Below are positions 1 through 11,500 of a DNA stretch of 64,000 nucleotides, piece by piece (within the stretch, counting starts at the first letter, position 1; each line of letters starts with the position of its first letter). The notes below the pieces were generated by a model. That model was not told the DNA's origin. It saw nothing but the letters and a program-made list of their open reading frames with translations, and made no database searches. Location of the stretch: the NCBI GenBank assembly GCA_032718865.1, contig JALUTQ010000001.1:2108001-2172000 (forward strand), read 5' to 3'. Source of the DNA: Tilletia caries. Its lineage: Eukaryota; Basidiomycota; Exobasidiomycetes; Tilletiales; Tilletiaceae. The translations under genes and the position numbers were made by a program.

Positions 1-369
1 TCTGTCGATCAACACGTGAGTTCCTCTGCTCGAACCTTTCATTGAGTGAAATGCGTACATTGTTGTTGAGCTTATCCCCCCATCTGTATTTTCCATAGCC
101 AACAAGGCAGCATCGCTCTCACCTACGGCGGCTACCACCCGGCCTTCGGTTTCCCCCAGGGCGAGCTCGAGCAAGGGACTCCAGCCCCAGGTCGCTCCGC
201 GGAGATCGGAGGCAAGTACATCAACCGCATTAGCGCGCAGGAGCCTCGTCCAGAGATCTTCGACGTGCTTGCGCGCTCGCGGCTCTGGCAGCGCGTGTTG
301 GAGGATTTGAAGGTCAAGGATCATGGCTTGGCAAAGGACTTGCCGGGACACCTTCCCGAGCTCGTCTGA
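1..369 (+). CDS. 3' end of unrecognised gene (last two exons, partial)
   Basis: Two exons of a gene that enters from the left edge: 1..15, an intron 16..98 (GTGAGT donor, TAG acceptor), then 99..369 ending in TGA. The joined frame reads about 95 residues without a stop. It includes a Gly/aromatic stretch (TYGGYHPAFGFPQGELEQG) and a charged C-terminal helix-like part. The opposite strand in the same interval is open only briefly, so the plus strand is preferred. I do not recognise the family and no catalytic motif is visible in this C-terminal piece. The 604 bases that follow before UNG1 show nothing further. Confidence 0.6.
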
Positions 370-973
370 TGCGAGGTCGGAACTGGGCTCAACTACGTGC
401 GCAGGGCTTCTTTCGCGCAGGAGCTAAGCGGTCAAGGATCGGCAAACATTACTTTATCTACTCCACGGAACACGCTTTTCCGAATCGATTCGGCTGTCGT
501 TTGGATCAGTACCATTCCTTCTGTTCTTTCTACTTCTTTACCCCCCAAGGTCTTTCATGTGCGCTCCTTTTCTTCGGCTTTCAAGTTTCATGTCCCATCG
601 CCTGCTCTCATGAATGTCGCTCTGCCTTCGCGCGCTGTGTTGCTGGCCAATGTTGTACCAAAGGAAGAGTCACCGAGTCACCTTTTTGTCAGTGTTGGTC
701 TCGGACGCGACGCGTCTGGAGGCGTGTTGGAAAAGTCGCGAACGTCAGCGCGTCAGCGTTCGTGACGCTTTCCCCTCTCGCTATTGGCAGCCGTCTCTGA
801 ATGAGCTTCTGAATGAGCTTCTGCCGCCTTCTTGCTGCTTGCCTCCCTGCATCGCCGTCGTGAGTGTGCCATCGGAGCAGCTGCATGCTTCGTGCGTCGT
901 GTGCTGACCCAGAACGTGACTGACCGACTTTCCTTCTGGCGTTCCAAGACGACTCCGATCCACAGTTCTCAGC
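370..973. other. Intergenic, no gene seen
   Basis: Pyrimidine-rich stretch between the end of the first gene and the UNG1 start codon. Short open frames exist, but none has splice-site support or a recognisable product. It presumably holds the UNG1 promoter and 5' UTR. A direct repeat of TGAATGAGCTTC at about 799-822 is the only local structure noted. Confidence 0.5.
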
Positions 974-2974
974 ATGGCCTCCACTCCTTCGACAAGGCCC
1001 AAGAGGGTAGCAAGCTCTTCGCCCACAAAGTCAGCGGCCCCGAGCGTCGCGAAGAAGGCGAAGCTGGATCCTTCCCCCAAGAAGACCAATGGCAGCAACA
1101 CCGACCCACCCGTAAAGGACGATGACATCGAGGACGAATTCGATGACGGGGACGCACTGGACAATGAGCTTCTGATGGAAGTGGCGGAACAGGCCGAACG
1201 AGAAGCTGCGCGCAAGCTGGCGCAGAAGGGCGCCGCCAAAGCGAAGACGTCAGCTTCATCGACGGCGGCTGTCTCAGCGCAGAAGCCAGCCAGCGATAGC
1301 CGATCAGCGCCGGCGCGAGCCACTACCGCCGCTGCTGCCACTAGCAGTGTAGCCGCTTCCAGTGCGGGGACAGCGAATGCTGCTTCCAAAGATTCTGACG
1401 ATGAGGTTCATACCATGGAGGCCGAATGGCGGGGCAGGCTGCAAGACGAGCTTAAGAAGGAGTATTATGTCAAAGTGAGTTAGGAAATCTCGAGCTTTCA
1501 ATCCGTACTGGATGGAGTTGGGGGAAGTGCGCTGACTCTGTTGAAAACCTCTGGCCTATAGCTGAAGCAATTTCTGGCGAGCGAACGGAAAGCGGGCAAG
1601 GCTATATATCCTCCTAGTGAGCAGTGAAGAACCTACGCTTTTGTCAGGTCATGGGAGTCGCCCCTTCCCGTCTCTGGACTGATTTTTGGTACTTTCTCTG
1701 GCGACCGCAGCACATCTCGTACATAATTGGTCCCGTCTGACACCGTTGAGCAGAGTGAAAGTTGTCGTTGTCGGGTGAGTGGATTTCCAGGAGTCAAGAT
1801 TAGGAACCCTGCAGACTGACACGTCAAATCCTTGTCAACAAAAGCCAAGATCGTCAGTAGCTGAAGGAGGCCATATCTGAAATTCTGCGTCTGTGCGCTG
1901 CCTCGACCTGACTTTCATCCCGGCTTTGATTCTCTTCCGCATGTGTAACAGCATATCACGGCGCGGGTCAAGCTTGCGGTACGTGCTGACATGCCAAGGG
2001 ACCTTCCCTTCCATCTTCACGTCGTTGACGCATACTTCCTCATCATTTCATTATCAGGCCACAGCTTTTCAGTTCCCAAAGGTATCGCGGTCCCGGGCAG
2101 TTTGAAGAACATATACAAGGAACTCCAAAATGAATAGTGAGTGGGCCCTTCGCCAGCTTGTCTTTGCATTCCGTGACTCTATGTGTTCTGACTCCCATTC
2201 TTTTCTAGCACGGACTTTGTGCCTCCTAAGCATGGGTGTCTGGACGAATGGGCCAAGCAAGGCGTCCTGCTCCTCAACGCATGTCTGGTGAGAAATGACA
2301 TGATCTCGAATCGTTACGTCGGGTTCTTCTGCTCACGCAGCGAATTCCTTGGACTCGCAGACCGTATACGCAGGTCAAGCGGGCTCCCACTCTGGCAAAG
2401 GCTGGGAACCATTCACGCGCGTCATTCTGAAGACGATCGCAGACGAAGCCGCCAAAGGATCAGGCGGCAGTGGAGGTGCCGAAAAGCGTGTCGAGAAGTC
2501 GGCGGCCAATCCGTTCGGGTGGAGCACGGTGGGAACCTCGAAGAGCATTGCTGCAGCGGGTGGGAAAACGTCTGAAGAGAAGGCACCCGAAGCATCAGCT
2601 GTCCCCAAGACGGCCGCTTCGAAGAACGATGGTGATGGTGATGGTGCTGGGTGCAAAGGTGTCGTATTCCTTGTCTGGGGCCAACCTGCTGCAAAGACCG
2701 TTGCTGCGGCCGGGATCACCGAGGTGAGTCCCTGCTTATTTTCCTCTGCTCGACACATACCAGCTGGACCCAAGAGGGGCTTTCTGACGACCCATCTGCC
2801 GCGGCCTTGCCCTTCCCACAGAAGTCTCCCAATGTGCTGATCCTGCGCTCGCCGCACCCGTCACCGCTCTCTGCGCATCGCGGCTTTCTCGGAAACGGAC
2901 ACTTCAAGAAGGCCAACGAGTGGCTGGAGACGATCTATGGTCCTGGCGGTGGGATCGATTGGAGTCGGTTGTGA
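974..2974 (+). CDS. UNG1: Uracil-DNA glycosylase (family 1 UDG), 9 exons
   Basis: Removes uracil from DNA as the first step of base-excision repair, in nucleus and/or mitochondria. Exons: 974..1474, 1562..1616, 1711..1774, 1845..1852, 1952..1978, 2058..2136, 2209..2287, 2361..2723, 2822..2974; 442 residues. The first 160 or so residues are a Ser/Ala/Lys-rich disordered tail with basic clusters. The catalytic domain shows the water-activating motif GQDPYH (Asp209), then HSFSVPKG, the KNIYKEL helix, [23 protein letters not shown] and the C-terminal [11 protein letters not shown] loop (catalytic His404). All family-1 hallmarks are present. Exon 4 is only 8 nt, yet it encodes part of the catalytic motif. 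About 70 low-complexity residues (Gly/Ser/Ala/Lys/Asp) are inserted between the [10 protein letters not shown] helix and VVFLVWG, where most family members have a short loop. The family call is very secure; exon borders rest on frame and splice consensus. Confidence 0.93.
1845..1852 (+). other. UNG1: 8-nt microexon of UNG1 encoding part of the GQDPYH active-site motif
   Basis: Bases CCAAGATC, preceded by ...AAAAG and followed by GTCAGT. The previous exon ends in GG and the next begins CATATCAC, so the join reads G-Q-D-P-Y-H in frame. Without this exon the catalytic Asp is missing and the frame is lost. No longer open stretch around it can supply the motif. Confidence 0.8.
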
Positions 2975-3887
2975 GCTTCCGCTTCAGAGAGGGAGGAATC
3001 AGGGAACTTGGTTGGGGAGGACCGAGGACCTTTCACACTCGCTCACATCGGACAAATATCTTTGGCGGTTCAGATTGGAGCCTGCAGCCTGCTCGAACAA
3101 ATGCGTGCTGTCTAGAATTAGCTTCGTTCCTGCAGCAGGGCCCTGCCTGTCGTCGCTGGTGGAAGATAAGAAGCGGCTTGGATTTGAGCCGCCATCGGCC
3201 GATTCAGCATCGCTCGCACTTGCCCAGCAGTGCCCACCTGCTTTGACGCTTTGACGCCGCTTTGACCTTCGAGGGTCCGCGCCGTGCTTCGCCCTTCATG
3301 CGGAAAGATTTCCAGACACGTCCGACGAGACGGTCCCTGGGCCTTATCAACCCACGCTCTTCACAGGCAGGGACGCGGCAGTCGACATGGCGGATGGCCC
3401 AAGAAGATGCGGGCGAGGCTTATCCATTATTCCCCGGACAGGCCCTTTATCTAAGACTATCCGTCCTTCGTCCTTCCCCAGCAATTTCTTCTCGTGCAAG
3501 ACGCGCTCTTCCGACTTCCTTGTTTTGTCCTCGGGAGGAACTCGGGACATCTGCAGCGTACTGATGACTTCTCCCCATAGCAAAGCACAGTGTCCCTGCA
3601 CACACCCGCGGTCCGCCGAAGCTCACAATCTCTTTGCCGCTTTTCTTCCTTGCAAGCCCAGCCCACCTGATTGACACCATATCTATGTAGATCCCTTTGC
3701 ACTGGCCGTGCCCAAGATGGGCATAAAAGCGGCGATCCCAGTTCGTGAGTCCGATCTCTGAATTCACCTCATGTAGGCAACTGCTGCTGATCTACCCCTC
3801 TTCCCCCTTCCATATCTTTGCCTGCCTCAGACCATCACTTTCCCTCCTCTGCCATCGACCCCCTCTCCCCCTCCGATCGCTGCAAAG
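2975..3887. other. Intergenic between UNG1 and the purine permease
   Basis: UNG1 3' flank and permease promoter. GGGCATAAAAGCGG near 3719 is a plausible TATA-like site about 165 bp before the permease ATG. A pyrimidine-rich leader (3800-3885) runs up to the start. Short open frames here have no family resemblance. Confidence 0.5.
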
Positions 3888-6134
3888 ATGACTCGTCTCA
3901 CCGAGTTCGTCACGAAGGCTAACGACCGAGTCGCCAACTCTGCGGTGGGCTCGTACTTCCGTCTCGATGGCTCGACCCACCCGCTCGCCCGCAAAGGCTC
4001 GGTCTTCACTACCGAGATCCGCGCCGGACTCGTGACCGCGGCCGCCATGCTTTACATTATTTCGGTCAACGCGTCCATCCTGTCTGCGTCTGGCGGACCT
4101 TGCGAGTGCCCGCGCACGGCCGAGGACTTCGCGTGCGATAACGACGTAGCATACCTCGCGTGTGTCGATGTGGTCCGTCGAGACTACGTGACGGCGACCT
4201 CGGCCATCTCGACGATTGCGACGGGGTTGATGGGTCTGCTGGCGAATTTGCCGCTTGCGTTGGCTCCTGGACTCGGCGCGAATGCCTTCTTTGCATTCTC
4301 GATCGTCGGTTATCACGGCACGGGTGGGACTACGTACGGCTCTGCCCTTGGCGCTGTCTTTCTCGAAGGCATCATCTTCTTCATCCTCTCCGTCTTTGGG
4401 CTCCGACAGTGGCTCGGCCGCGTTCTTCCCCGGTCCGTCTCGCTCGCAACGGGTGTGGGGATCGGCCTCTTCTTAGCCATCATCGGATTGGGTCCGAATG
4501 GTTTGGGAGTTATCGGCGGGAACTATTCGAACCTCGTCGGGCTTGGAGGGTGCCCTGCGGCATTCAAGGATGAGAACGGGTACTGCACGGGACATGTGCT
4601 TCAGGATCCACGCGTCTGGCTCGGAGTCTTCCTCGGTGGTGTGCTCACGGGACTGCTGCTCCTGTATCGCGTCCGAGGTGCCTTCCTGCTTCCGATCTTG
4701 CTCGTCGCCATCGCCAGTTGGCCGCGGAGCAGCGCCATCACGTTGTTTCCCTATACGGACGCAGGGGACTCCAACTTCGCGTTCTTCAAGAAGGTCGCCA
4801 CGTTCCATCAGTTCGAGCTGCTCGGACCGAGCAACATCAACTTTGACTACGCCAACGGCAAAGTGTGGTTGGCGCTGATCTCCTTCTTGTACATCGATGT
4901 CATGGTGAGCAGGCGCAAACTGGAAAGTGGATGCTGCTTCACCGTGGAACTGACCACCTTCTATCTTTCAATAGGACACGACGGGAACGATGTACTCGAT
5001 GGCGCGTTATGCAGGCCTTCTGGATGACCGCACGGGCAACTTCGAAGGCTCCTCCGTCGCCTTCCTGGTCGATGCTGGCTCCATCAGTGTCGGTGCGCTC
5101 ATGGGACTCAGTCCCTCGACCGCCTTCATCGAGAGTGCGGCCGGGATCGGAGAGGGCGGCAAGACTGGCTTGACTGCGATCACGACGGCGGTCGTCTTCT
5201 TCTTCTCGCTCTTCTTTGCGCCAATCTTCGCGAGTATTCCTAGTTGGGCTACAGGAAGTACACTCTTCCTCGTCGGCTCTCTCATGTGCAAGGTGGGTTC
5301 TCTCTGCTTCTCTCTCTGCAAAGGATGTGTTAGGCATTCATTGGGCTGAACACGTTCTCTTCCTGGTTCAGAACGCTGTCTCCATCAACTGGGATTTCCC
5401 GGGCGACGCGATTCCGGCCTTCTTGATCATCGCCGTTATCCCGTTCACTTTCAACATCGCATACGGACTGATCGGTGGCATCATTGCCTGGATGCTCCTC
5501 CACAACATCCCACTGCTCATCTCCTACGCGACTGGCGGCCGTGTCCTGCCTCCCGGGTGGGAGACCGAGAAGGAGCCTTACGCCCTTGTCCGACGGGCGG
5601 ACGACAAGAGCCCGGCGGCCCCACTGTTCCCGCCGTGGCTTCGCAAGGTGCTGAAGGGCAACAAGAAGTTCTGGAAATTGACCCCGGAGGAGATTGAAGA
5701 GTGAGTCGTCTTGGAAATCGCCTTTCCACTGCCACATATTCCGCATACGCGAGAGCCTGACCATGATCCTTCTTTGTATCAACAGACTCAAGCAGGGCCG
5801 CATCATCACCGCCATCAGGACAAGGAGAGCAGCAGCACAGCGCCAACGGGAGCGCGACGAGATGCGCAACCCGCTCGGTGCATCGGAGCAGGTCGAATTC
5901 GAGGACGACGGGGACATCCGGGAAGCTCGAGATGAGATGGCCGAGGACGGAAGCATGGGGGATGTGAGTTCGCGTAAAGAGGGCCGGCTGGGACGGACGG
6001 GGAGCGTGAAGGATCTTCGGCTGGAGGGTGGGCTTGCTGCGTTGAGCGATCGACAGGCTCATTTGGATGTGATGCATGGGGCGCGGAGGAGTCTGTCTCA
6101 GGTGCGGATGGAGAGGGAGACGAAGCTGGAGTGA
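3888..6134 (+). CDS. AzgA-type purine permease (NCS2-like), 4 exons
   Basis: Plasma-membrane proton symporter of the AzgA branch, which takes up hypoxanthine, adenine and guanine in fungi. Exons 3888..4904, 4975..5292, 5372..5700, 5786..6134; 670 residues. The N-terminus has the typical GSYFRLDGSTHPLARKGS-like segment, then a series of hydrophobic membrane segments. These include the NLPLALAPGLGANAFFAF stretch and, at the start of exon 2, the diagnostic pattern GLSPSTAFIESAAGIGEGG that lines the substrate site. The last exon encodes a long charged cytoplasmic tail (about 115 residues, Arg/Glu-rich), typical of fungal members. All introns are 70-85 nt with GTGAGC/GTGGGT/GTGAGT donors. Substrate range cannot be read from the sequence. 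Confidence 0.9.
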
Positions 6135-6565
6135 GGGGAGGGAGAGGAGGGGGGGAAGGATGGTCAGTTTCTCACGACGCTGTTTCTTTTTTGGATGTGT
6201 ATACGTATACCTTTTCTCTCACTGTCACGCTGTCACAACTCTTTTACGAATGCCGATGATCTTTGCTGCTGCTATGTCTGGACGACGTCCATCACCCATT
6301 TGGCATTCATGCGTCTGTTCACCTCTTCTCATCGCTCACCGCTCACTGCTCTCTCCTTTCCAGCCCCCTTTCTGCTCACGTTCATTACTTTGCTTTTCTC
6401 CAGCCTCTTGCGGATTCTTATGCTCCGCTCTATACCGCAATAATTGTGGCGATGAACAGGTGCTGAACTTGACCCTCTCTTCCTTTCCTTTCTTTCCTTT
6501 CTTTCCTTTTCTTCCCTGACTTCTGCAGATGCGTTCACTTCTCAAGGCTTCCCCATCGTCCTTTC
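6135..6565. other. 3' flank of the purine permease gene
   Basis: Pyrimidine-rich sequence with a short CTTTCTTTCCTTTC-type tract (about 6480-6515). No gene seen. Confidence 0.4.
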
Positions 6566-6573
6566 CCTTGGGT

Positions 6574-7268
6574 GGTGTTCACTGGTCAGAATGGCGTTCA
6601 ATTTTGGCCTCAATTCACACTGCAAAATGTCAACGGCGTGAGGCAAATTGGCGTGAACTTGCGCGCGGGACTTCACGCCATCTATCAATTGAACGGGTTT
6701 GGCTTGAAATGAACGGATTGAGTGAGCGCAGTCAGAAATGAGACGCGACACGTCAGTCAGTATGGGTGTCACACGTCGTCTGGCTCTCGACATGAAATGA
6801 GGTGAAAATTCCCCCTGGTTACCTGATCTGCTGATCACCCTGGACACATACTCGTACATATATCCGGCGAGGAGCGAGTGTGCTGTATGTAGTTGCTTGA
6901 TGCTCGATGCTTGTTGTTGTATGTGTATGCACGCAAGCGCACTAAATAAGCAGCGAGCTGCTCTAACGTCTGCCCTGCTTGTAATGAGGTGAAAACTGAT
7001 GGAAAAAACTGAAAAACTCTCACTGAGACGCCGCAAAACTGGGTCTGTGTTGTGGTTTCGGCTCCGCGCCAGCAATGGCGTGAATGAAATCCGGCCAAAA
7101 TGCTGGATTTGGCCCACGCCATTTTCTATTAAGTAGCAGCGGCGTGAGCTCACGACTGGCGTGAACTCAAGCGGCGTGAGAAGTGTCAAGTGAACAGAAC
7201 AGGCGTGAACTGACGCCAAAAAAAATTCACGCCGAAATTTTGGCGTGAGAGCCGCCCGATGAACAGGG
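6574..7268. mobile_element. Candidate non-autonomous hAT-like transposon (about 695 bp)
   Basis: At least nine copies of GGCGTGA or its complement TCACGCC are packed into this segment, concentrated near its two ends (for example 6637, 6651, 7078, 7140, 7158, 7202, 7243). This is the subterminal-repeat pattern of hAT elements. The ends carry a short inverted TGTTCA. The flanks show a near-perfect 8-bp direct repeat: CCTTGGGT at 6566-6573 and CCTTGGGC at 7269-7276. No transposase frame is present. The terminal repeat match is weak, so the exact ends are tentative. Confidence 0.4.
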
Positions 7269-7276
7269 CCTTGGGC

Positions 7277-8553
7277 TCGACGAGCTCAACCCGACTGGGC
7301 GCAGAGGTCGGAGGCAAGCACCATTTTCGAGTTTCGAGCTCCGGCCGTCGAATTGAATCCCAGCGCTTCACCGCTTCACCCACCGCAGCCAGCAAATGAT
7401 GCACGCTGAACGCTGAACTGCTGGCTTCAGCGGACAACCTTCCCCCCTCCGCCTGTTTGGCTTCGATCGGTAGCTCCCAATCGGCCCGAGTACCGTGCCC
7501 AGGACACGGACTCACTGGTGTGAGTAGTTTCTGAAAATCCTGAGACACAGCAGCGGGCCCTGACTTCCGCTTCATCTGTACTTGCAGGAAACAAGGAAGA
7601 TGCTGTGCCCGCTGCCCGTCGCCCACAAGGTGCATGAACTTGATGGGAAGGCCAGAGTCGATACATAACCGTTTACATGATGAATTCATCAGGCATCGGT
7701 ATGTAAAGATCGACCATGCTCTCTGTCTTCCACCCACCGCGCGGCGGACCCAGCACCCAGAGCGCAGAGAGGCAACGAGGCCAGAACGCGTTTCTTGAAG
7801 CAACCCACACTCGGAACGGCGGACAGATCCCAGCGTATGTATATCTTCTTTCTTGGGCCTGTGCTACGTACGCCTTAAATTAGAAGTAGCAGTGGAAGGA
7901 CACGAGCATGCTACTGGTCCCATGGAAATTGAGCATTTCGTGAGCAAGCGGGCTTTGGTTTTGCTTTCGTCTGGCGCGCTAAGTGTGGGACGTGGGACGG
8001 TCATACGGAGGTGGGAAGCAAGAGTAATGTACAGGCAGTCAGGCAGACAGCATCACCACGACGCTCACTGCTACACACAGACACGCTGGAATAGGTCAGG
8101 AGTCAGGACAGCACGTCCATCCCTTCGCTCCTTCCGCCGCATCGACGCAGCCGAAACGAGGTACGAAAGAGGTGGTGACCTGGGATACATAAGCAAGGCA
8201 CAGGGCAGCCGCATTTCTCATCTCATCTCGTCCTCCGGCGTTCGTCAGGACTCAAGAGTATCTCATCTTCCTCCCGACTCGTCGCCCCTCGAGGCTCGAA
8301 GTACTGTACGTACATAAACGGCTCACCTCGGCGCCGGCCTCTGTGCAAACATCGGTCCCAAGGTCGCAAACTCGTCCCCTCGCAACTCGACCGAAGACGC
8401 GCGAGCGAATCAGCGAACTATATAAAGTACGTCTCTCTTCTCACTCGCTCCCTTTGCCTTTCCTTGTGCCCCTGGCATGCCCGACATCTCTGACCGAACC
8501 CCCTTCATGTCCCGCAGCCGAACCCATATCTTATCAGGGATTCGTCCGGAACC
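7277..8553. other. Long intergenic stretch upstream of the Zn2Cys6 gene
   Basis: Open frames occur on both strands at 7.3-7.8 kb. A possible splice pair (GTGTGAGT near 7517, ...TTGCAG near 7589) joins coding-like sequence, but no family is recognisable; it may be a decayed gene fragment beside the transposon. Bases 8200-8550 are a pyrimidine-rich promoter/leader with ACTATATAAAG at 8416-8426, about 130 bp before the next ATG. Confidence 0.35.
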
Positions 8554-11500
8554 ATGCCGAAGGCTCCATCCAACTCGCATGGCCGTCGCACGGTGTCCTC
8601 CCCGTATGAGAACGTCCAAAACACCCCTGCCTCTTCCCAACACTCGGCGGGGTTTGGAACGGTAGGCGACTCCCCCGCCTCAGCAGCAGACACATCTGCA
8701 TCTGCCGCCGGCGCTCGCTCCGTCACCTCCGCCGCCTGTCTCTCGTGCAGATCCGCTAAACGGAAATGCGACGGAGAGCGCCCCGTCTGCACACAGTGCA
8801 CCCAGCGAGGTATCACTCCTGCCACCGCTTCCGGCGTAGGTGGATGCCACTACGTCGCCAGCAAGCGCGGTGGCCCCAGGTACAAGGGAGTCCGCGGCGC
8901 TGCCACCATCGCCAAGACCGAACAGAAGAAGTGGGAGAAGCGGGCCTTGGCGGCATCTAAAGCGAGTGGTGACGTCCGCACTGCGCCGCCACCGGTGGCA
9001 TCGTCCATGCATGGACAGCGTAGCCTCAGCAGGGACGGCACATCCCAGTCTGCATACAGTCATTCCCCTCCGCTGCCGCAGCCGCAGCCTCTACCGACGA
9101 CAGCTCCTACTTTACCGTCGTCCTTGTTAGCGCGCCGCATGGTGGGTGTTGCCCCGATGCATCTGCCTCCCCCCCATGCCCTTCTTCAAACGCAAACCGA
9201 TCAAGAAAGGATGCATGTCGGCGGTGGTGGAGCTCCTCTCGCTTACCATCCGCATGCCCTTCCACCGCCCATCTCCACTGGCATGGTTGGACCTCCACCC
9301 TCCTTGGGCTCCACAGGAACAGGACAACAGGATAGCATTTCTCCTGCCCTCTCCCTTCTCCAGATGTCTGCCTCGGTTCCCTCGACCTCGAGTCAGCCAT
9401 CCTCCGAACGGGGCTCGCCGGTGACAATGCCCCTCGAAGGAGGTCTCGGGATCGGATACCCTACCCACGGCAGTAATCAACTCCCGGCCATCCCTGGTGG
9501 TCGCCACCCTCAAGGATGGCGGACTTCGACCTTCCCGACGAATCCTTCTGGACATCATGTTCGAACGAGCTCGTACTCAAACTCGAGCAATCAAAGCCAT
9601 CTTCAGCAGATGCATCCGTCGGTCGCCATGGCTGCACCTACCGGTTTGGCCCCCATGCGGAACACAGGAGATGGCGGTAGTATGATAACGCATCGCAGTG
9701 CTTCTTTTGCCAGTTCGTCGGGACACACTGCGACATCGTACCCTTCTGTCGGCGGGTCGACGGCCTCGCTCACCTCTGGTGAGGCCATGATGAACACAGG
9801 CAGCGGACCCATCGGCGGGACCCAGATGCCAGTCTCGCACAGTATGGCGGCACCCACTTGGGCAGCCTCGTCCATGAACGCCCCGGGGCCACAATTCAAC
9901 ACTACACGTCACTCGGTCGGACAGCACGGTACTGGTCACGGGTATCACAACACTGGCAGCAGTGGTCCTTCACCCAACACGACGATCATCTCAATGCCGC
10001 CCCAGTCGGTCAATCTTCCCATTCCGGACGTGTATGCCGACAGTATGACTCTCGTCGGCGATCTCTCATTCGAGAAGTTGGAGATGTGGTCGAAATTGCA
10101 GCAATATCAGCTTCCCTCATCGACATCGGGTGTCCAGACTACTGCCATTATGCCCTCCTCAAAGTCGACGACGCAGACGGCCATGTCACTGAACAACATC
10201 GCCACCAACGCTCCTGGCGCCCATCTCGGCGGGACACTTCAGCACGGCGGTCCCCTGGATACGGCTCTGTCACCGAGTTCCATCACCAACCAGGCCCACC
10301 TCGCCTTCAGCGACTTCCTTCAGAAACTCGAGGCACTTCCCAAAGCTGGAGTCGTCGGTGGTGCACACGATGGAGGGGAACATGGAGATGCTCATCATCA
10401 CCCGAGTGCTGGCTTCAGCGGTGTGATGGGAATGGACGAAACTGAAGACGGCAACAACCGCAGCGGCGGTGGTGGTGGCCCGTGCGGGAATCGCGAGTGT
10501 GGCGATGATGTAGGAGAGGGCACGGATGGCGTGGAGGGTGCAGGTCGTCTGCGGGGCACATTCGATACCGAACGACGTGTCAAGGCGCTGTGAGTAAAAA
10601 AAAGAGACCCCATGGGTCCTTTCCCCCCTTATCTTTTTCATTTCCTCTTTCCGGCCGCACGTCCGCCCCCGTTCCTTTGCACATGGCCCTCATCTTTTTC
10701 CCCCAACCCTTGGCGCCTCTTCGATCCTTGGGGACAAAACCCTCTTCTCTCTCTCGCTGGCTCTACATGCTGCTCTGTTTGTGCTCTCGGGGGGATTTTC
10801 TGAGCTCTGCTCGAGATGAGACGGGGGGGATTGCCGCGGCCTTCCGATCAATGGTCTGGGCTCAGGCCCTCCCGATGATCTTGGCGATCTCGTCCTGCTG
10901 GCCCTTATCTCGGGGCTGACGTCTTCGTGGTCGCTGGACGTCACCATTCGCCAGTTCGGGTAATCCTCTCCCTCTCCGTGTCCCCCCTCTTCCCTCCATC
11001 CTTTCTTGTGCATTTCGGGCACAGTTCATTCATTTCTGTTGCTGGCTTATTGACTCGGAAACAATGCTGACCAAAAACCTTACCTTTCTTTATCTTTCTC
11101 TCCTGCACAATGCGCCTCCTCGGGTCTTTTGCGGGTCGCTCTCTCTCTCTCGTACGGCCATCCAAACCCCCGAACAGATTGACCGACTACTATCAGCTCG
11201 TGTACCCGGCGAGTCCGGTCATGCTTCCCCCAATGCATCTCTCCTCGCTCACCTTCCACTACTGCGAGAGCGGGCCAAACGCGCTGCACGCGGCCATCTC
11301 CGCCTCGATCGCCCAGCATCTCAATGATTCCGAGGCGCAAAAGACGCTGCAGGGGGATGCGGCTTGGTCCCTTGCTCTGAGCTTGGGCAAACGGGGTGGG
11401 CCGGTGGAGCTGACGAGGTTGGAGGTCGCGGCGCACCATGCGGCTTCGGCGGAGATGCTGTTGCTCAGTGCGGAGGAGGGACTGGCGAGTGCTGGTTGTG

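Noticed and set aside
7186..7803. Long open frame on the minus strand and a possible spliced frame on the plus strand
   Set aside because: The minus frame runs into the candidate transposon and has no protein-like segment recognised; the plus splice model lacks a start and a family.
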